From assembly GCA_014529385.2 (NCBI GenBank), contig CM043953.1:80422338-80486337 (forward strand): 64,000 nucleotides of DNA, read 5' to 3'. The notes under the pieces are model-generated. The model worked only from the letters and a program-made list of their open reading frames with translations. It did no database searches and was not told the origin of the DNA. This document shows positions 25,719 to 37,300 of this stretch, piece after piece. Source of the DNA: Adiantum capillus-veneris (taxonomy: Eukaryota > Streptophyta > Polypodiopsida > Polypodiales > Pteridaceae). A program made the translations under genes and the position numbers. The first letter of the stretch is position 1, and each line of letters opens with the position of its first letter.

Positions 25719-26231
25719 CAAAAACCCTAGGTAGGTGACCGAAACTAGTCCTTGAGGATAGGGATTCTCTGGCTTGCCAGAGTCTCGTTTTACATTTAGA
25801 TAGGATCAGAGGGTGGAGGACTCTCTAGGTCTTAGAGGGAGTATAGGGAGCGTGTGTTTGGCCTAGATCCTTCGACTTAGGTAGACTTAGGTAGTTTTAG
25901 GTATTATTTGTGGAGTTGATGAGTAGAAGTTTGAGTGGTAAAAGTGGTAAAAGGAGAGCTTGAGAGTCCGGAGAGGCGAGGAAGCGACCAAAACACCATT
26001 ATCACCATTTCACATGATGTGTAGGAGTAGGGTAAGTAGGACATCATGATTCATGATCTAGAGTACTTCATGCATGTTAAACTTGCTATTAGGTTCATCA
26101 CAAGGTTGTAAAAGACACAAAAGAGTATTTTAAAGCTGAAGTGAAGTTCAAAAGTTGTTGTGAGTGTTTCTGATAGAGCTGCAGAGCATCAGGAGCATTT
26201 CTGTCAGGAAAAAAATAAATTTTAAGCCAGG

Positions 26232-27060
26232 AGACATCCTACGCATAGGATGTCTACAAGCTGATCTGGTGGAAATTTTGAAATTTTGAGTTGACCAGTG
26301 TGTTCAGAAGGTAGGATTTACCCTATTTACACCTGGAAAGTGGAAATTTGACCTTATCTTGACAGGATAAGGCCTGAAAGACAGAAATTGCCAGACAGAA
26401 AGACCAAAACCATAGGGTGGCTGCATGGGCATGATCTCCATGATATATTGAGAAGGGTTTCATCCCATTTGGTGAGAAAATTGGGTTCTCAACAGACTTT
26501 AGCACTTTTGACTGAAAAAGGCTAGAACAGCTAAAATTGGGGACTTTTAAAATCCAAACCAAAATCTAAGCATAGCACTGGGTTGCTAACATCAAGGGGA
26601 AGCTGTGGGTCAAGTCTGGGGTCAAACAGGCCAAAAAGACATCCTACGCGTAGGATGTGTTTTGGGTGATCTGGCACTTTAATTCCAGCTTTGAGCATAC
26701 CAAAGTGATTAGCACCTCAAGAGGAGTCTATTCTTTGAATTTGAAGCCATTTTTAGCAATAAGACATGCTACGTGTAGAATGTCTAATGCATGAAATTGA
26801 AGCCAGAAACTGACTGTAGGCATAGCAGGGTGTTGTATAGCCTGAGGCAAGCCTCCTAGTCAATTCTGGTCCAAATTGGAGTTGATTTGACTGGTCAGAC
26901 CAACATCAGGCTGCTGGAACAGATTTCTGATCAATTGACCAGCTTATAGGTGTCCAAATCAAAAAGTAAAAATAGATGTGGACTCAGCACATCAAGGGGA
27001 ATCCATAGTGCAAAAATCCAGGCAAAACAGAGCAGGAGACATCCTATGCGTAGAATGTCT
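26232..27060. repeat. Palindrome cluster 1 (four 24-bp copies) before gag
   Basis: Copies at 26232-26255, 26637-26660, 26762-26785 and 27037-27060. The consensus is the half-site AGACATCCTACG followed directly by its reverse complement. Each copy carries one to four changes. The flanks of the four copies do not align with each other, so the motif is more conserved than its surroundings. It could be a binding site for a dimeric protein or an RNA dimerisation or hairpin element; the role is unknown. Confidence 0.85.
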
Positions 27061-27439
27061 ACAGAGGCTTAGTAAAGAGAAAATTTGACTGATGACATAC
27101 AGTGATGTTCCAATTGACTTGAGGGTTCCAGAACTTCTTCAGAAGTGAGTTTGGACTTTGTTTGACCTTTTGACGGAGCAAAGACTGAATTAAGACTTTT
27201 TCAGGTAAATTGACCAAAATCAGAGGGAAGTACAGTTCCGGATTAGCAGACCTAATCCAGAACACCAGAAGTGTATAAAATACAGTAGTGGTTGAGGTTA
27301 ACTCTCCAGTTATACCAATCATTACTAAAACCACCTCTAGCGGTTAAATGCTTTGATTCGATTGCCGAAATTAAACGCTTGTGTATAGGTATATTCAGCG
27401 GCAAAGCAAGAAGTTGTGCGGAAACTGACCCTTTGCCAG

Positions 27440-27506
27440 GTGAGTCGTTGGATTTGTGTATTGCTAAGTTTGATGAATTTAAGATTAGGAAGACACATTT
27501 TTACAG
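27440..27506 (+). other. Candidate small intron before gag
   Basis: Donor CCAG/GTGAGT and acceptor TTTTTACAG/ACC define 67 bp. Removal links an upstream open frame (ETDPLP) to the gag frame (DQKVAGDQG). Introns between upstream ORF and gag-pol are known in Ogre elements; here it is only a prediction. Confidence 0.35.
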
Positions 27507-27640
27507 ACCAAAAGGTAGCAGGTGATCAGGGTAGCTTAGTATCCACCAAGGAGAGTGTAACTCAGGAAAGGCTAGATCCACTAGCACCGATTATTGAGGA
27601 GGGTAGTGATACTGACACTTCATCAGAAAAATCCTTCTTC

Positions 27641-30600
27641 ATGATGGGTAGTCAACAGCTAGGAGGTTTCACCTATGACGGACCAATGCCAGGAGGAAGC
27701 ACCTCCCTAAATCATTTGAACGATTCCAAGTTCACTATAATCTTCTTAGAAGGAACAAACTCGAGGGGAGCCCTAGTTTATTCTGACTATCGAGGATGCA
27801 AGTGTATTTGTATTGAAGAAAGGCCGGCTCAGAGACTGGAGATAATTCGAGTCTATGATGATGGAGATAGATTCCGAGACGAAAAGGGGAACCACTATCT
27901 AATAGTTAGTAACCCTGAGGATTACAATAGATATGGAGAGAACGTGGCAAAAGGAAAAATGGTTTCAGAAACTCAAGAACCGCCACCAAACATTGATCAA
28001 CCTGGAGCACTTTTCATGTATGATAAGAAAACAACCAGGGTCTCAACCTATAATGAGAATGTGGGAATTTACAAGCATGAGAGCGAGGGAATAGTCTCTT
28101 ACTTCCGTTGCAAAGAACCCTACCCAAACGAATTAAGCAAAGACAAGGTTCTTTACTTATTTTCTTATGAAATTGCGATGGGGAAGAATATCATTTTTGT
28201 TGATAGGTACGGGCGAGAATACAAATGTATTCTCCCAGAGGAGGTAGAAAAGGAAACAGTTCCAAAAGCATCAACATATGCCCCCGAAGAGCCACCTACA
28301 CCCCTAGCACGTCGAAAAATCCATTTTCAGAGGATTATAAAGCGACCTCACATTCTACCTGACAATAGACATTCAGCAACCAAAACCAACCAGCAACCCA
28401 ACCATCATTGCAAGCATGGCTTCGATAGAGTGCAACATTAGAACAAGACCGAAACCGAGATGGTTATCAAGACGCACGAGGGCTAAGGGATTTACAAGAT
28501 CCACCACTCTATTCACAGTATCAAGGTGAGAGTAAGCCAAAAACTCAAGGGTCAACAGAGCCGGGAAGACCACCCATAGACCGAGTTCGAAGAGACGAAC
28601 CATCTCTTACAAGAACCGTTAGAAACTATGGCTTAGGAGCACCATTGGGAGAGGAACCTGCCCACTACCGAAGGCCAGAGGAGGTATATAGATTGGGAAG
28701 AGGATATCCAATGATGAGATTTGTAGACCATCATAGAATTAGACCTTCTCAGGTGCAAAAATGGGTAAACAAGAAATACACTGGAAACAAAGATCCTAGA
28801 GATCATGTAGCAGCCTTTGTGCATGTAATTAGAGTTGAAGAGGTGTTAGACTTCCCTACCCTATTTGCAGGGTTTGGACCAACCCTAGAGGAGGATGCTG
28901 CTACTTGGTTTGACATTGTAGAGCATAGAGACTTTGAGTCTAATGAGGAGGTGTTTGACGAGTTTATTGAGGAATTCTCACAAAGGGAGGTAGCTCATAA
29001 TACAGTCTCACAAATCCATAAATTCAAATAGAAAGACGAGGAATCTGTGCAAAAGGCATCCTTACGACTAAAAAGATATGTTAAGTTCTGCCCTGTGGAA
29101 GAACTGCCAACTCAGTCCAGACTTATGCTTATATTTATCCAAGGACTAAGGAATGCAGATCTCAAGAAGGACTTACATATGAAGAGGAGCACAATGTTAA
29201 ATGAGTTAACTAAGGAGGCTCTTTACCTTGTAGACAATTGTGCAGTCTACAAAGAGGGTGAATTCAAGGATCTTGATGACGATTCATCCTCACAACAAAG
29301 TGAAAGCAAGTCCGCTAAGACAGCACCAAAAGGAGAAGTAGCTGTAAGCCAAGAGCAGCTTGTAGAGGAAGCGCTAAAAAAGATTAATTTGTATTCCAAA
29401 CCACAAGCTAAACAGCCAAAATGGTGTGCTATTGAACAAAAATGGACAAACCATGGGACGGAGGAATGTTATTATAACAAGGGATATGTTAGAGAGAGAC
29501 CTTATGCTCCCCAGGCTCAGGTAGCATCTCCTCAACTTCCACCAATGCTTAGATATCAAGCAGGCAACCTACCAGGACTTGTAGGTGTAGAAAGACCACA
29601 ACCAGTGTTGGGGCAACAACCACCCCTACCAGGGTTACGACCAGTCATCGGCATCAGATACACACCAACAGTAACTGAACCAGAAGAGAAGGCCTTGGTT
29701 CCTATGCATGCATATTACCAAGATCCCAATGAATATGCTGCAAATCCTGTCTATTATCCACCGGAAGAACCTCCAACGCCAGAACCATGGAGCATGATGG
29801 GAATTACGGGACCACCAACAGCTACACAGGCAACAGGAGAAGGAAGATATAGCTTGGATGAACGAACATTGTTGTTCATAGCCAACGGAGGCATGGGCGG
29901 GCAGAGATATGCATACCAACAAAGAGAAGCTCAGGGAGCACCTCAACAGCCTAAGGGACCCTGCTACAAGTGTGGTGGAGACCATTGGTTAAGAGACTGT
30001 CCTCATGATGAAATCATTAGAGTCAACGCATATTGCATCGAGTGTGGAGTTACTCATTCGATTTTTGATTGCCCTAAAAACCCGAGCAAAGGAGCAAAAA
30101 CTACCTTGAACATGTTGGAAGCAGTGTCGTCCAGTGGAGGGTTAGAAAATGAGACAATAATACCTATTCAGGCAGTGACACGAGCCCAAGCTCAAAGAAT
30201 GACAAACAAACCCATAATTGAAGAGCCAAAAACCGATGCTCCAAGTTCAGAAGTGAAAAATCATAGAAGCACTTGGAAAGCTAGAAAGGCGCGTATGAAA
30301 TCCAGGAGAGAACAAGAGCAAACGGCTCTATTCGAGGAGTTAAAACACACAAAGGATAGATTAGAGCGGTTAGAGGATCTAGCTAGTCTAAGCTCACATA
30401 CTGCGGAAACCATAGCACCCAAGGAAATAGCAGAACCCAAAAGTGCACGATCAGGAGGATCAGTGCTGGCAAAAAAGGTAAATGAGCAGTTAGATGCACT
30501 TTTAAAATCTTACGAAGCTAGACTCAAAAAGAACCAAACCCAAGAGCGAAGATGGATGACTTATCCATATGCGGAAATAGAAAAACAAAGGTTGGAAATG

Positions 30601-31053
30601 TGTAGAAAGATGATTGAAACAACTCAATCCTTGATAGAAAACCCGCTTGGTAAACCTGCAAGTTGGCATGAAGTACCAACTCCAACCCCTATCAAACCAA
30701 CTTTAGAGAAACAAGTAGAAACGAAGGAAAGACTCACGAATGCCTCTGAGTCTAGGAGAGAGCCTATCATAGTGCCAAATACAACAGATAAGACAAGTGA
30801 GGGATTCCAGCCTAAAACATCGGTAGAAATGGGTAAGGATTGTAAAGGTCTAGATAACATGTGGAAGCAAATCCGTGATGCCAATGAAGCTAACAGGGCG
30901 AGTTACCACACGAATAGCACGAGAAAAGAGAAAAATGAGATCTTATCTCCTATTGAAGAATTTGAGGCAAGATCACAAATGACTTTGATATACATTCGCA
31001 AGGGGGAGACCAATGATCAATTAGTTCGGGGCACAGCCAACCAGACTCGCTAA
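27641..31053 (+). pseudogene. gag of the giant element
   Basis: The first in-frame ATG is at 27641 (MMGSQQLGG), although the frame is open further upstream. The N-terminal part to 28441 is acidic, with no recognised domain. A frame change near 28435 leads into the frame that runs to 31053. A capsid-like region lies at about 28700-29270 (FVHVIRVEEVLDFPTLFAGFG, AATWFDIV) and is cut by TAG at 29029. Two knuckle-like motifs follow near 29960-30075: CYKCGGDHWLRDC, and YCIECGVTHSIFDC. The C-terminal third is Lys/Glu-rich with coiled-coil potential (LFEELKHTKDRLERLEDLA). Confidence 0.75.
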
Positions 31054-31097
31054 AAACTCTACCCTCTTACCTAGGAGAGTATGAAGCCAAGTCTGAG

Positions 31098-31931
31098 GTG
31101 AGAGCAATCCCATCTCAAAGATTGTCTTCTAGCAGAGTGATGGATTCACAAGGGTTGATTGAGTTGTTGTCCACCCCTGTGGCTTGTACAATCACATTAG
31201 CCAAACTCTTGAGGTTACGACCAAACATGTGGACCACCGTAGGCAAATGCTTAGAAAAATTTGGAGTAAAAGACCCCACCTCGAAGCTTCAAGAAGGGAT
31301 CAGAGAATTGGACAGACTTCAACTAAACACTAGGCCAGTACCTTTAAACAAGGTTGGAGAATATTGCGAGGGAGAAGATGGAAACACTACGCTACCAATA
31401 GAATTCCAAGGAGTAGTATCCAAAGCTATTCTAGACAGTGGAGCAGGAGTTGCTATCGCCACCAAGGAAATCTGGAAAAAATAGGGAAAACCAGCTTTGA
31501 GAGCTACCAAAATGAAATTGCAATTGGCAGACGGGTTTATGAAAAAGCCTGTAGGACTCTTAGAAAAGGTAATTGTCACTTCGTGCGAAATCAAGTATGA
31601 GCATACATTTGCAATAGTCGATTTTAACAAAAAGAACAATTACGAGATCATCTTGGGAAGACCATTCATGAGACAATTAAAGATGGTCCAGGATTGGAGT
31701 TACGACCACATATACCTCAGACATGGCGAGAATACAACCAAAATACACCTAAAAGACCATAGCTACAAAGATGTGAACCAGACACCAGTGGAAGATTTTG
31801 ATTCAGCTACACTAGCAGGGTCCGAACTCCCAGCATGGTTAGGGCAACAAAAGGAGCTATGGATGTGCGGAGGGAGCTTCACATTGTGGGAGCTTAAAAA
31901 GAGAGGTATGCATCTTAGAGAGAGCTATTGA
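31098..31931 (+). pseudogene. Aspartic protease (retropepsin) domain 1 of the giant element
   Basis: AILDSGAGVAIAT contains the catalytic DSG (Asp codon 31434-31436). About 75 residues later NYEIILGRPFM is the usual ILGRPF region of Ty3/gypsy proteases. TAG at 31482 (KK, stop, GKP) interrupts it where Trp would fit. It lies after gag and before RT, the standard place. It would process the polyprotein. Confidence 0.8.
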
Positions 31932-32637
31932 GGACAAGGATTATATTCCGGAACCTTTTCTTGAAGATACCTTGGAACCTCTAGAATGGGAACACATACT
32001 AGCAACATTGGATGTCTATACCACTACAGATAGCCCAACGACAAGATTTTGCGATAAGGATGGCTATGATGTGCTACCCTACTACATGGTAATCCTTATA
32101 CGAGGAGGAGATGAGATTGTAGAACCACCAGAACAAGAAGAGTTTTATAACTCCTCTGAGCATATGGAGGTAAATGATGATGCAGCTAATGAGTGTTCAG
32201 GCAACTCAAGCGAGCGTGGGGAGAAAATAGACAATATCAGGTTTTATGATTTTGCCAATCAGAACCCTAGACGCTAGGAACGCCATAGGAGAAAACGAGT
32301 AGAAAACAAAATGAGAGAGAACCTTATGCCCAGGATAAAAGATAAAACTCACTATCTAATGCTTGTCAAAGCAGAGGATTGTGTAAAAGACCAAATATCA
32401 GGAAGATTCTCGAGAGTTCGAAGGGAAAGAATGCAAGAGGAAACAAAACAAGTACGGAAAGATAAAACAGAAACAAAATCAAACAAATCTTAAAAATCAA
32501 AACAAAAAATAACAAAAGACCCAGAGTGGACCAAACTGGAGCGTAAAAGGAAATACCACGAACTAAAATGGTCTTTACGAGAGGTATGGACTATTGAGGG
32601 AGAAAGTGATGGTAAGGAGGAGTCGAAAAAAGGAAAC
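31932..32637 (+). pseudogene. Protease-RT linker, partly open, no known domain
   Basis: Open segments 31972-32277 (LEWEHILATLDVYTTT, RFCDKDGYDVLPYYMV) and 32311-32493 are charged and in different frames. They connect protease and RT in the ancestral polyprotein; function unknown. Confidence 0.45.
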
Positions 32638-34200
32638 ATGAATGTACTATCTCACTATCGGAAATTCACCATCCAAGACAGAAAAATCATAATGACACCA
32701 CCAGTCAAGGAAAGAACAAACCAGGAATTTTACGATGGGCCGGAAAATGCAAAACGGATAGACCTCATTGAACCAGGTGAAAAGCCTCAACCGGTCTATA
32801 TAGCAACTGATGTAGAGCCTGAAGAAGAAGAACGGCTAACACACCTTCTCAAAAATTATAAAGATGTGGTTGCATGGTCCTACAAAGACCTCAAAGGAGT
32901 TGATCCATCGATATGCCAACATACAATTCCTTTGAAATCAGATGCCAAACCTAGCAAACAGCGTCCTTATACATATAATGACACATTTGCTAAACAAATC
33001 AAAGAGGAGATTGACAAGCTGATGGATGCTGAATTCATCTATAAAATCGAGCATACAGATTGGGTGTCACCCATTGTGGTTGTCTTAAAAATAACGGTAA
33101 GCTGCGAGTGTGTGTGAACCTCCAAAAGGTAAATGCAGCCACCATAAGGGATAATTATCCCTTGCTGATCACAGAACATGTACTTGACAGGGTGGCTGAG
33201 AAACGGGCTTATTCCTTTCTAGATGGGTTTTTAGGGTATAACCAACTGGCCATTGCAATAGAGGATCAACACAAAACAATGTTTGCCACAGAATGGGGAA
33301 TATATGCGTATAGAGTTATGCCTTTCAGCTTAACTAATGCCCCAGCTACCTTTCAGAGGTTAATGACGCATGCCTTCAAAGAATACCTGAGAATATTCTT
33401 AGAAATATATATGGATAATCTTTGTGTACATTCTCTTCTACGAGAAGAACATATAGACCATGTACAAAAGGTATTTGAGAAGTGCAAAACATATCGAATA
33501 TGTCTTAACCCGGAAAAGTGCATTTTTATGGTTAGGCAAGGCCGTATCTTAGGACACATTGTCTCAAGAAATGGCATAACCACTGACCTAGACAAAATCA
33601 AAGTCATAGTAGACCTGCCTAGGCCTACTAATGCGAAACAAGTGCAATCCTTCATGGGACACTGCGGATATTATCGAAGATTCATGTATATGTATGCAGT
33701 CATCGCACAAGCTCTGTATCATTTGTTAGTCAGTTTTGACTGGACTGAGGAGTGTGAAACTTCATTCCAAAAGCTTAAGGAAAACCTTGTATCAGCACTT
33801 GTACTTAAAGCACCAGATTGGGAAAAGATATTCCATGTTCACATTGATGCATCTGCATATGCAATCGGGAGTATTCTGGCTCAACCTGGAGACGGAACAA
33901 TGGATTTTCCAGTTTGTTATGCGAATCGATAGTTAAACAGTGCAGAAAAGAACTACACAACTACCGAAAGAGAGGGGTTAGGAATGATTTATGCTGTAAA
34001 GAAATTTCGGCATTATTTACTCGCAAACAAATTTGTGTTCTTCACAGATCATCAAGCTCTTTTGTATCTGGTAAATAAAACATGCAATACCGGGAGAATT
34101 GTACGCTGGTTTATTATATTTCTAGAGTTCGATTTCACAATGGTGGTCAAAAAGGGTAAAACTCATCTAAGGGCGGATCATCTTTCAAGGCTGCAAAACG
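32638..34200 (+). pseudogene. Reverse transcriptase and RNase H of the giant element, catalytic site mutated
   Basis: RT fingers begin around 32940 (KQRPYTYND). A one-base loss near 33090 shifts frame, leading into NGKLRVCVNLQKVNAA. Palm motifs: SFLDGFLGYNQ and FSLTNAPATFQRLM. The active site at 33408-33419 reads YMDN instead of YxDD, so the second Asp is lost. RNase H starts around 33840 (VHIDASAYAIG), is interrupted by TAG at 33930, and continues with TEREGLGMIYAVKKFRHYL and FFTDHQALLYLV to about 34180 (ADHLSRL). Confidence 0.85.
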
Positions 34201-34439
34201 GGGAAGCTCCTGAAGGAGTACATGATGACATACCTGATGCGTATCTTTTCAATATTGAAATGATACACAAATGGTCTCAGGAAATTGTTACCATTCTTTC
34301 CTTTGGAGGTAAATTTGATAACAAGGAAGACAAATCCAAACAGCAAACAATTCGACAAACAAAAAACTTCCAGTTGATTGCAGGACGACTGTATCATCTA
34401 GGATCGAACCAGATTCTACGATTATGTATAAATCGAGAG

Positions 34440-35860
34440 AAATTCGAGTGTTATCTTGAAGAAGCACACGTCCAGGATTGTGCATTTCATTGTTCAACAA
34501 TGAAAACACACCAAAGATTGAAACAATTAGGGGTTTATTGGCCAACTATGTATGCTGACACACATGCTTATGTTAACAATTGTACTATATGTAGTGCCAA
34601 ACGACTAGTGGATCACGCGACATTGTTTCAGGTAAACATTGCACCTGCATGGAGTCAATATATCATTGATTTCTTAACCACAAGGACATTTTCTGAAAAC
34701 ATAACAAGACCACGGAAAAGGGCTATAGAGCTGGAAGCTCGCGACTCTAATTTAATTGGGGACCAACTCTATAAGCGAGGAAAGGAAAATCAACTTAGAA
34801 TCTGTGCAAGAGAAAGTGAATACCTGTTGATTCTAGAACACGCACATGGAGGAATAAGTGGAGGCCATTTTTCAGGTGATAAGACGGTAAAAATTGTCTT
34901 AACCGTAGGAATATGGTGGCCTACATTGCATATGGATGCTGAGGAGTTTGTAAAGCGTTGTGACGCATGTCAGTGCACCAAGGTGCCGATAAAGAGAGAT
35001 GAGATGCCACTACAGCCAATGATGGGAGCGAGGGCATTTTCAAAATGGGGCATTGATTTTGTGGGGCCTATTTCACCCCCTGCATATCGCACCCATACCC
35101 AATATATCATTGTGGCTACGGACTATCTCACAAAATGGGCGGAAGCCAAGGCAACACAAAAAGCAGATGCACGAACCATTGCACAATTTTTGTATGAGAA
35201 TGTCTTTGTACGATACGGATTACCAATAGAAATTGTCAGTGATTGAGGAATACATTTTGTTAATGAAGTCATTGAATATTTGCTAGAGGAATTCATAGTC
35301 ATACATAGAAAATCTGCTCTATATCATCCACAGGAAAATGGACAAGCTGAGGCCACAAATAAAACACTATGCACGGTTCTGACTAAAATTGTATCAGAGT
35401 CAAGGACAGACTGGGATCAGCAGCTACACTCAACACTATGGGCATACAGGGTAGCTTACAAAACATCAATAGGAACGACACCGTACAACATGGTGTTTGG
35501 CCTAAATGCTATATTACCCATAGAGTTTTTAATTCCAACTCTACGAGTAGAGAAACGTTTAGAATGGACAGGGCATGAGCTCTCTTCAAGAATAGATGAT
35601 CTTGAAAAGCTAGATGAACTCCGCTTACGAGCTGTAGCTTCGATCTATGCTAAAAAGAGAAGACAAAAGGAGTTTTTTGACAAGCATGTGCGCACGAAAG
35701 AGTTCAAAACAGGTGATTATGTACTTGTTTATACCTTGAAACAACATGCCAAGAAACTTAAAAAGCGAGGGATGGGACCCTTTGTGATTAGTGACTTATC
35801 ACAAAGCGGAGCTGTCAAGCTTCCTACATTAGCAGGTAAAGAAATGCCAAATTGGATTAG
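34440..35860 (+). pseudogene. Integrase of the giant element with two tandem HHCC modules
   Basis: Two zinc-binding modules each fit H-X6-H-X30-C-X2-C. The first (AHVQDCAFH...CTIC) is at about 34465-34595. The second (HGGISGGH...CDAC) is at about 34847-34970. The core follows: GIDFVGPI (first Asp, about 35053), IEIVSD (second Asp, 35241) and NGQAEATNK (Glu, about 35350). TGA at 35244 sits where Arg is usual. The C-terminal barrel-like part (TGDYVLVYTLK, RGMGPFVISD) runs to about 35860. The enzyme would insert cDNA, but this copy is interrupted. Confidence 0.8.
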
Positions 35861-36059
35861 TGGATGTCGATTAAAGAAATATCATTTACCACTAACACAG
35901 GATATGCTTCAACAAATTTATCAAGAAAAACAACGGATGAAAGAAAAACAGAGGGTATGCGAAGAGGCCCAAGCAGAAGCAAAAGAACGCATTGCAAAAA
36001 GACGGCTTCTACGACAACAACAACAATGTGGATCACCGTTGCGAATCAATGCCATTCGA

Positions 36060-36602
36060 CCAACGAATTTTGATGAAGACACAGTGGAGCCAATAATTGG
36101 AGTCAAAGTGGGTAGCAATCAAGTTGAATCGACGGCATTGCTTGATTCTGGAGCTCAAGCAAATCTAATCTCTTACAACTTATACAAAAAGCTCAAGCTC
36201 AAAGGTCAACTACATCCTACTCCACAAGTGCTGGAAAGTAGTACACCACATTCGCTAAAAACATTGGGATGGATTATATTGCATGTACAAGTACATCAAT
36301 ATATTTACCCACACAATTTTTATGTGGTCGAGGATGAAAGCACACGACACCCCATGTTGATGGGACAACCTTGGCAAAAAGAGTATAATGTGCAGATAGA
36401 TTGGAATACGGATGCATTCAAAATTCAGCATGCACAAGAACAACAGGTTATCGATAGCCTTTGCTCAGCAACCCCGGAAGAACCAGCTGGAAGCAACACA
36501 ATCAAAGGAGAAAGAACCAAAAGGATGGGTGCCACTAAAGAACAACATGATGCACAAGGAAAACAAACAGGGAACATCCAACCAAGTTCACTACAAACAT
36601 AA
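36060..36602 (+). CDS. Second retropepsin-like domain, C-terminal to integrase
   Basis: In the same open frame as the integrase, after a charged linker (EAQAEAKERIAKRR), the sequence STALLDSGAQANLIS carries a DSGA motif (Asp codon 36144-36146). About 70 residues later HPMLMGQPWQ matches the position of the ILGxPW region. The fold of a clan AA aspartic protease is therefore likely. It differs from domain 1 (AILDSGAGVAIAT), so it is not a recent copy of it. The frame ends at TAA 36600. A retropepsin after integrase is not the usual Ty3/gypsy order. Confidence 0.65.
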   Translation, partial: PTNFDEDTVEPIIGVKVGSNQVESTALLDSGAQANLISYNLYKKLKLKGQLHPTPQVLESSTPHSLKTLGWIILHVQVHQYIYPHNFYVVEDESTRHPMLMGQPWQKEYNVQIDWNTDAFKIQHAQEQQVIDSLCSATPEEPAGSNTIKGERTKRMGATKEQHDAQGKQTGNIQPSSLQT

Positions 36603-37300
36603 ACAGACACCGACCGCAGTGAAAAGATCAAGGTTAGCAACATGCGACAAACAAGTATGGGTGCAGAAGGATAGAAAGGACATGACAGATAAATAGCAAT
36701 ACAACAGAAGAAATCAACCGAAGCAGACAGTTCAACCAAAAACCAAGGGAATAAAACAGATATGGATCCCAAAGAAAATTTCAACAAAAACTTAAATGCG
36801 ACTCGCATTTGGATCCCGAAACCAAAGCAACAGGAACTCCCTTCAGTACAAGCAACATCGGAAGGCAGAGACACACAACATATGAAACCGGCAAACCGAT
36901 TTATGTGGGTGCCAATCAGCAGCAAAACAAGGACAACCGCGGCAGTAGCAATAAACCTACAAAAATCTCCAAAGCAAAGCTACAAATGGAAAGCAAAAGA
37001 GACAAAGTCTATGGACAATTCCGACAAGACAATTCTCTCCAAGGAGACGACTCTGCCCATATAGACAGTAGCGGCAAAGCAAGCGACTTTTGCAAGAAAG
37101 ACGATCAAATAGCGAGCGGTAGAGTTACAAATTTTACTTGCAAAGAAAAGCTGCCAACCAAATCAACAAAAAATAGGAAACCTCGACGGCGAATGCCAAT
37201 AAGCATATTGCTTATACCCTCCTCTTGCACAACATTAATTTTTTCCATGCATTCACCGAGTATGCATCATATAGGGCCACATTACACGGCCAAGCATTAG
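36500..37300 (+). pseudogene. Lys-rich tail with repeated W-[VI]-P motif
   Basis: Spread over changing frames, the motif recurs as GWVPLK, VWVQK, IWIPKK, IWIPKP and MWVPIS at about 36517, 36655, 36761, 36808 and 36905. The surroundings are rich in K, Q and N. It appears to be a decayed extension of pol made of repeated units. Confidence 0.4.

Larger units (their letters stand above)
25719..27640 (+). other. Long untranslated leader of the giant element
   Basis: No convincing coding sequence up to the gag region. It holds four 24-bp palindromes (26232-27060) and a TATAAAAT motif near 27273. A candidate 67-bp intron (27440-27506) lies at its end. Confidence 0.6.
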
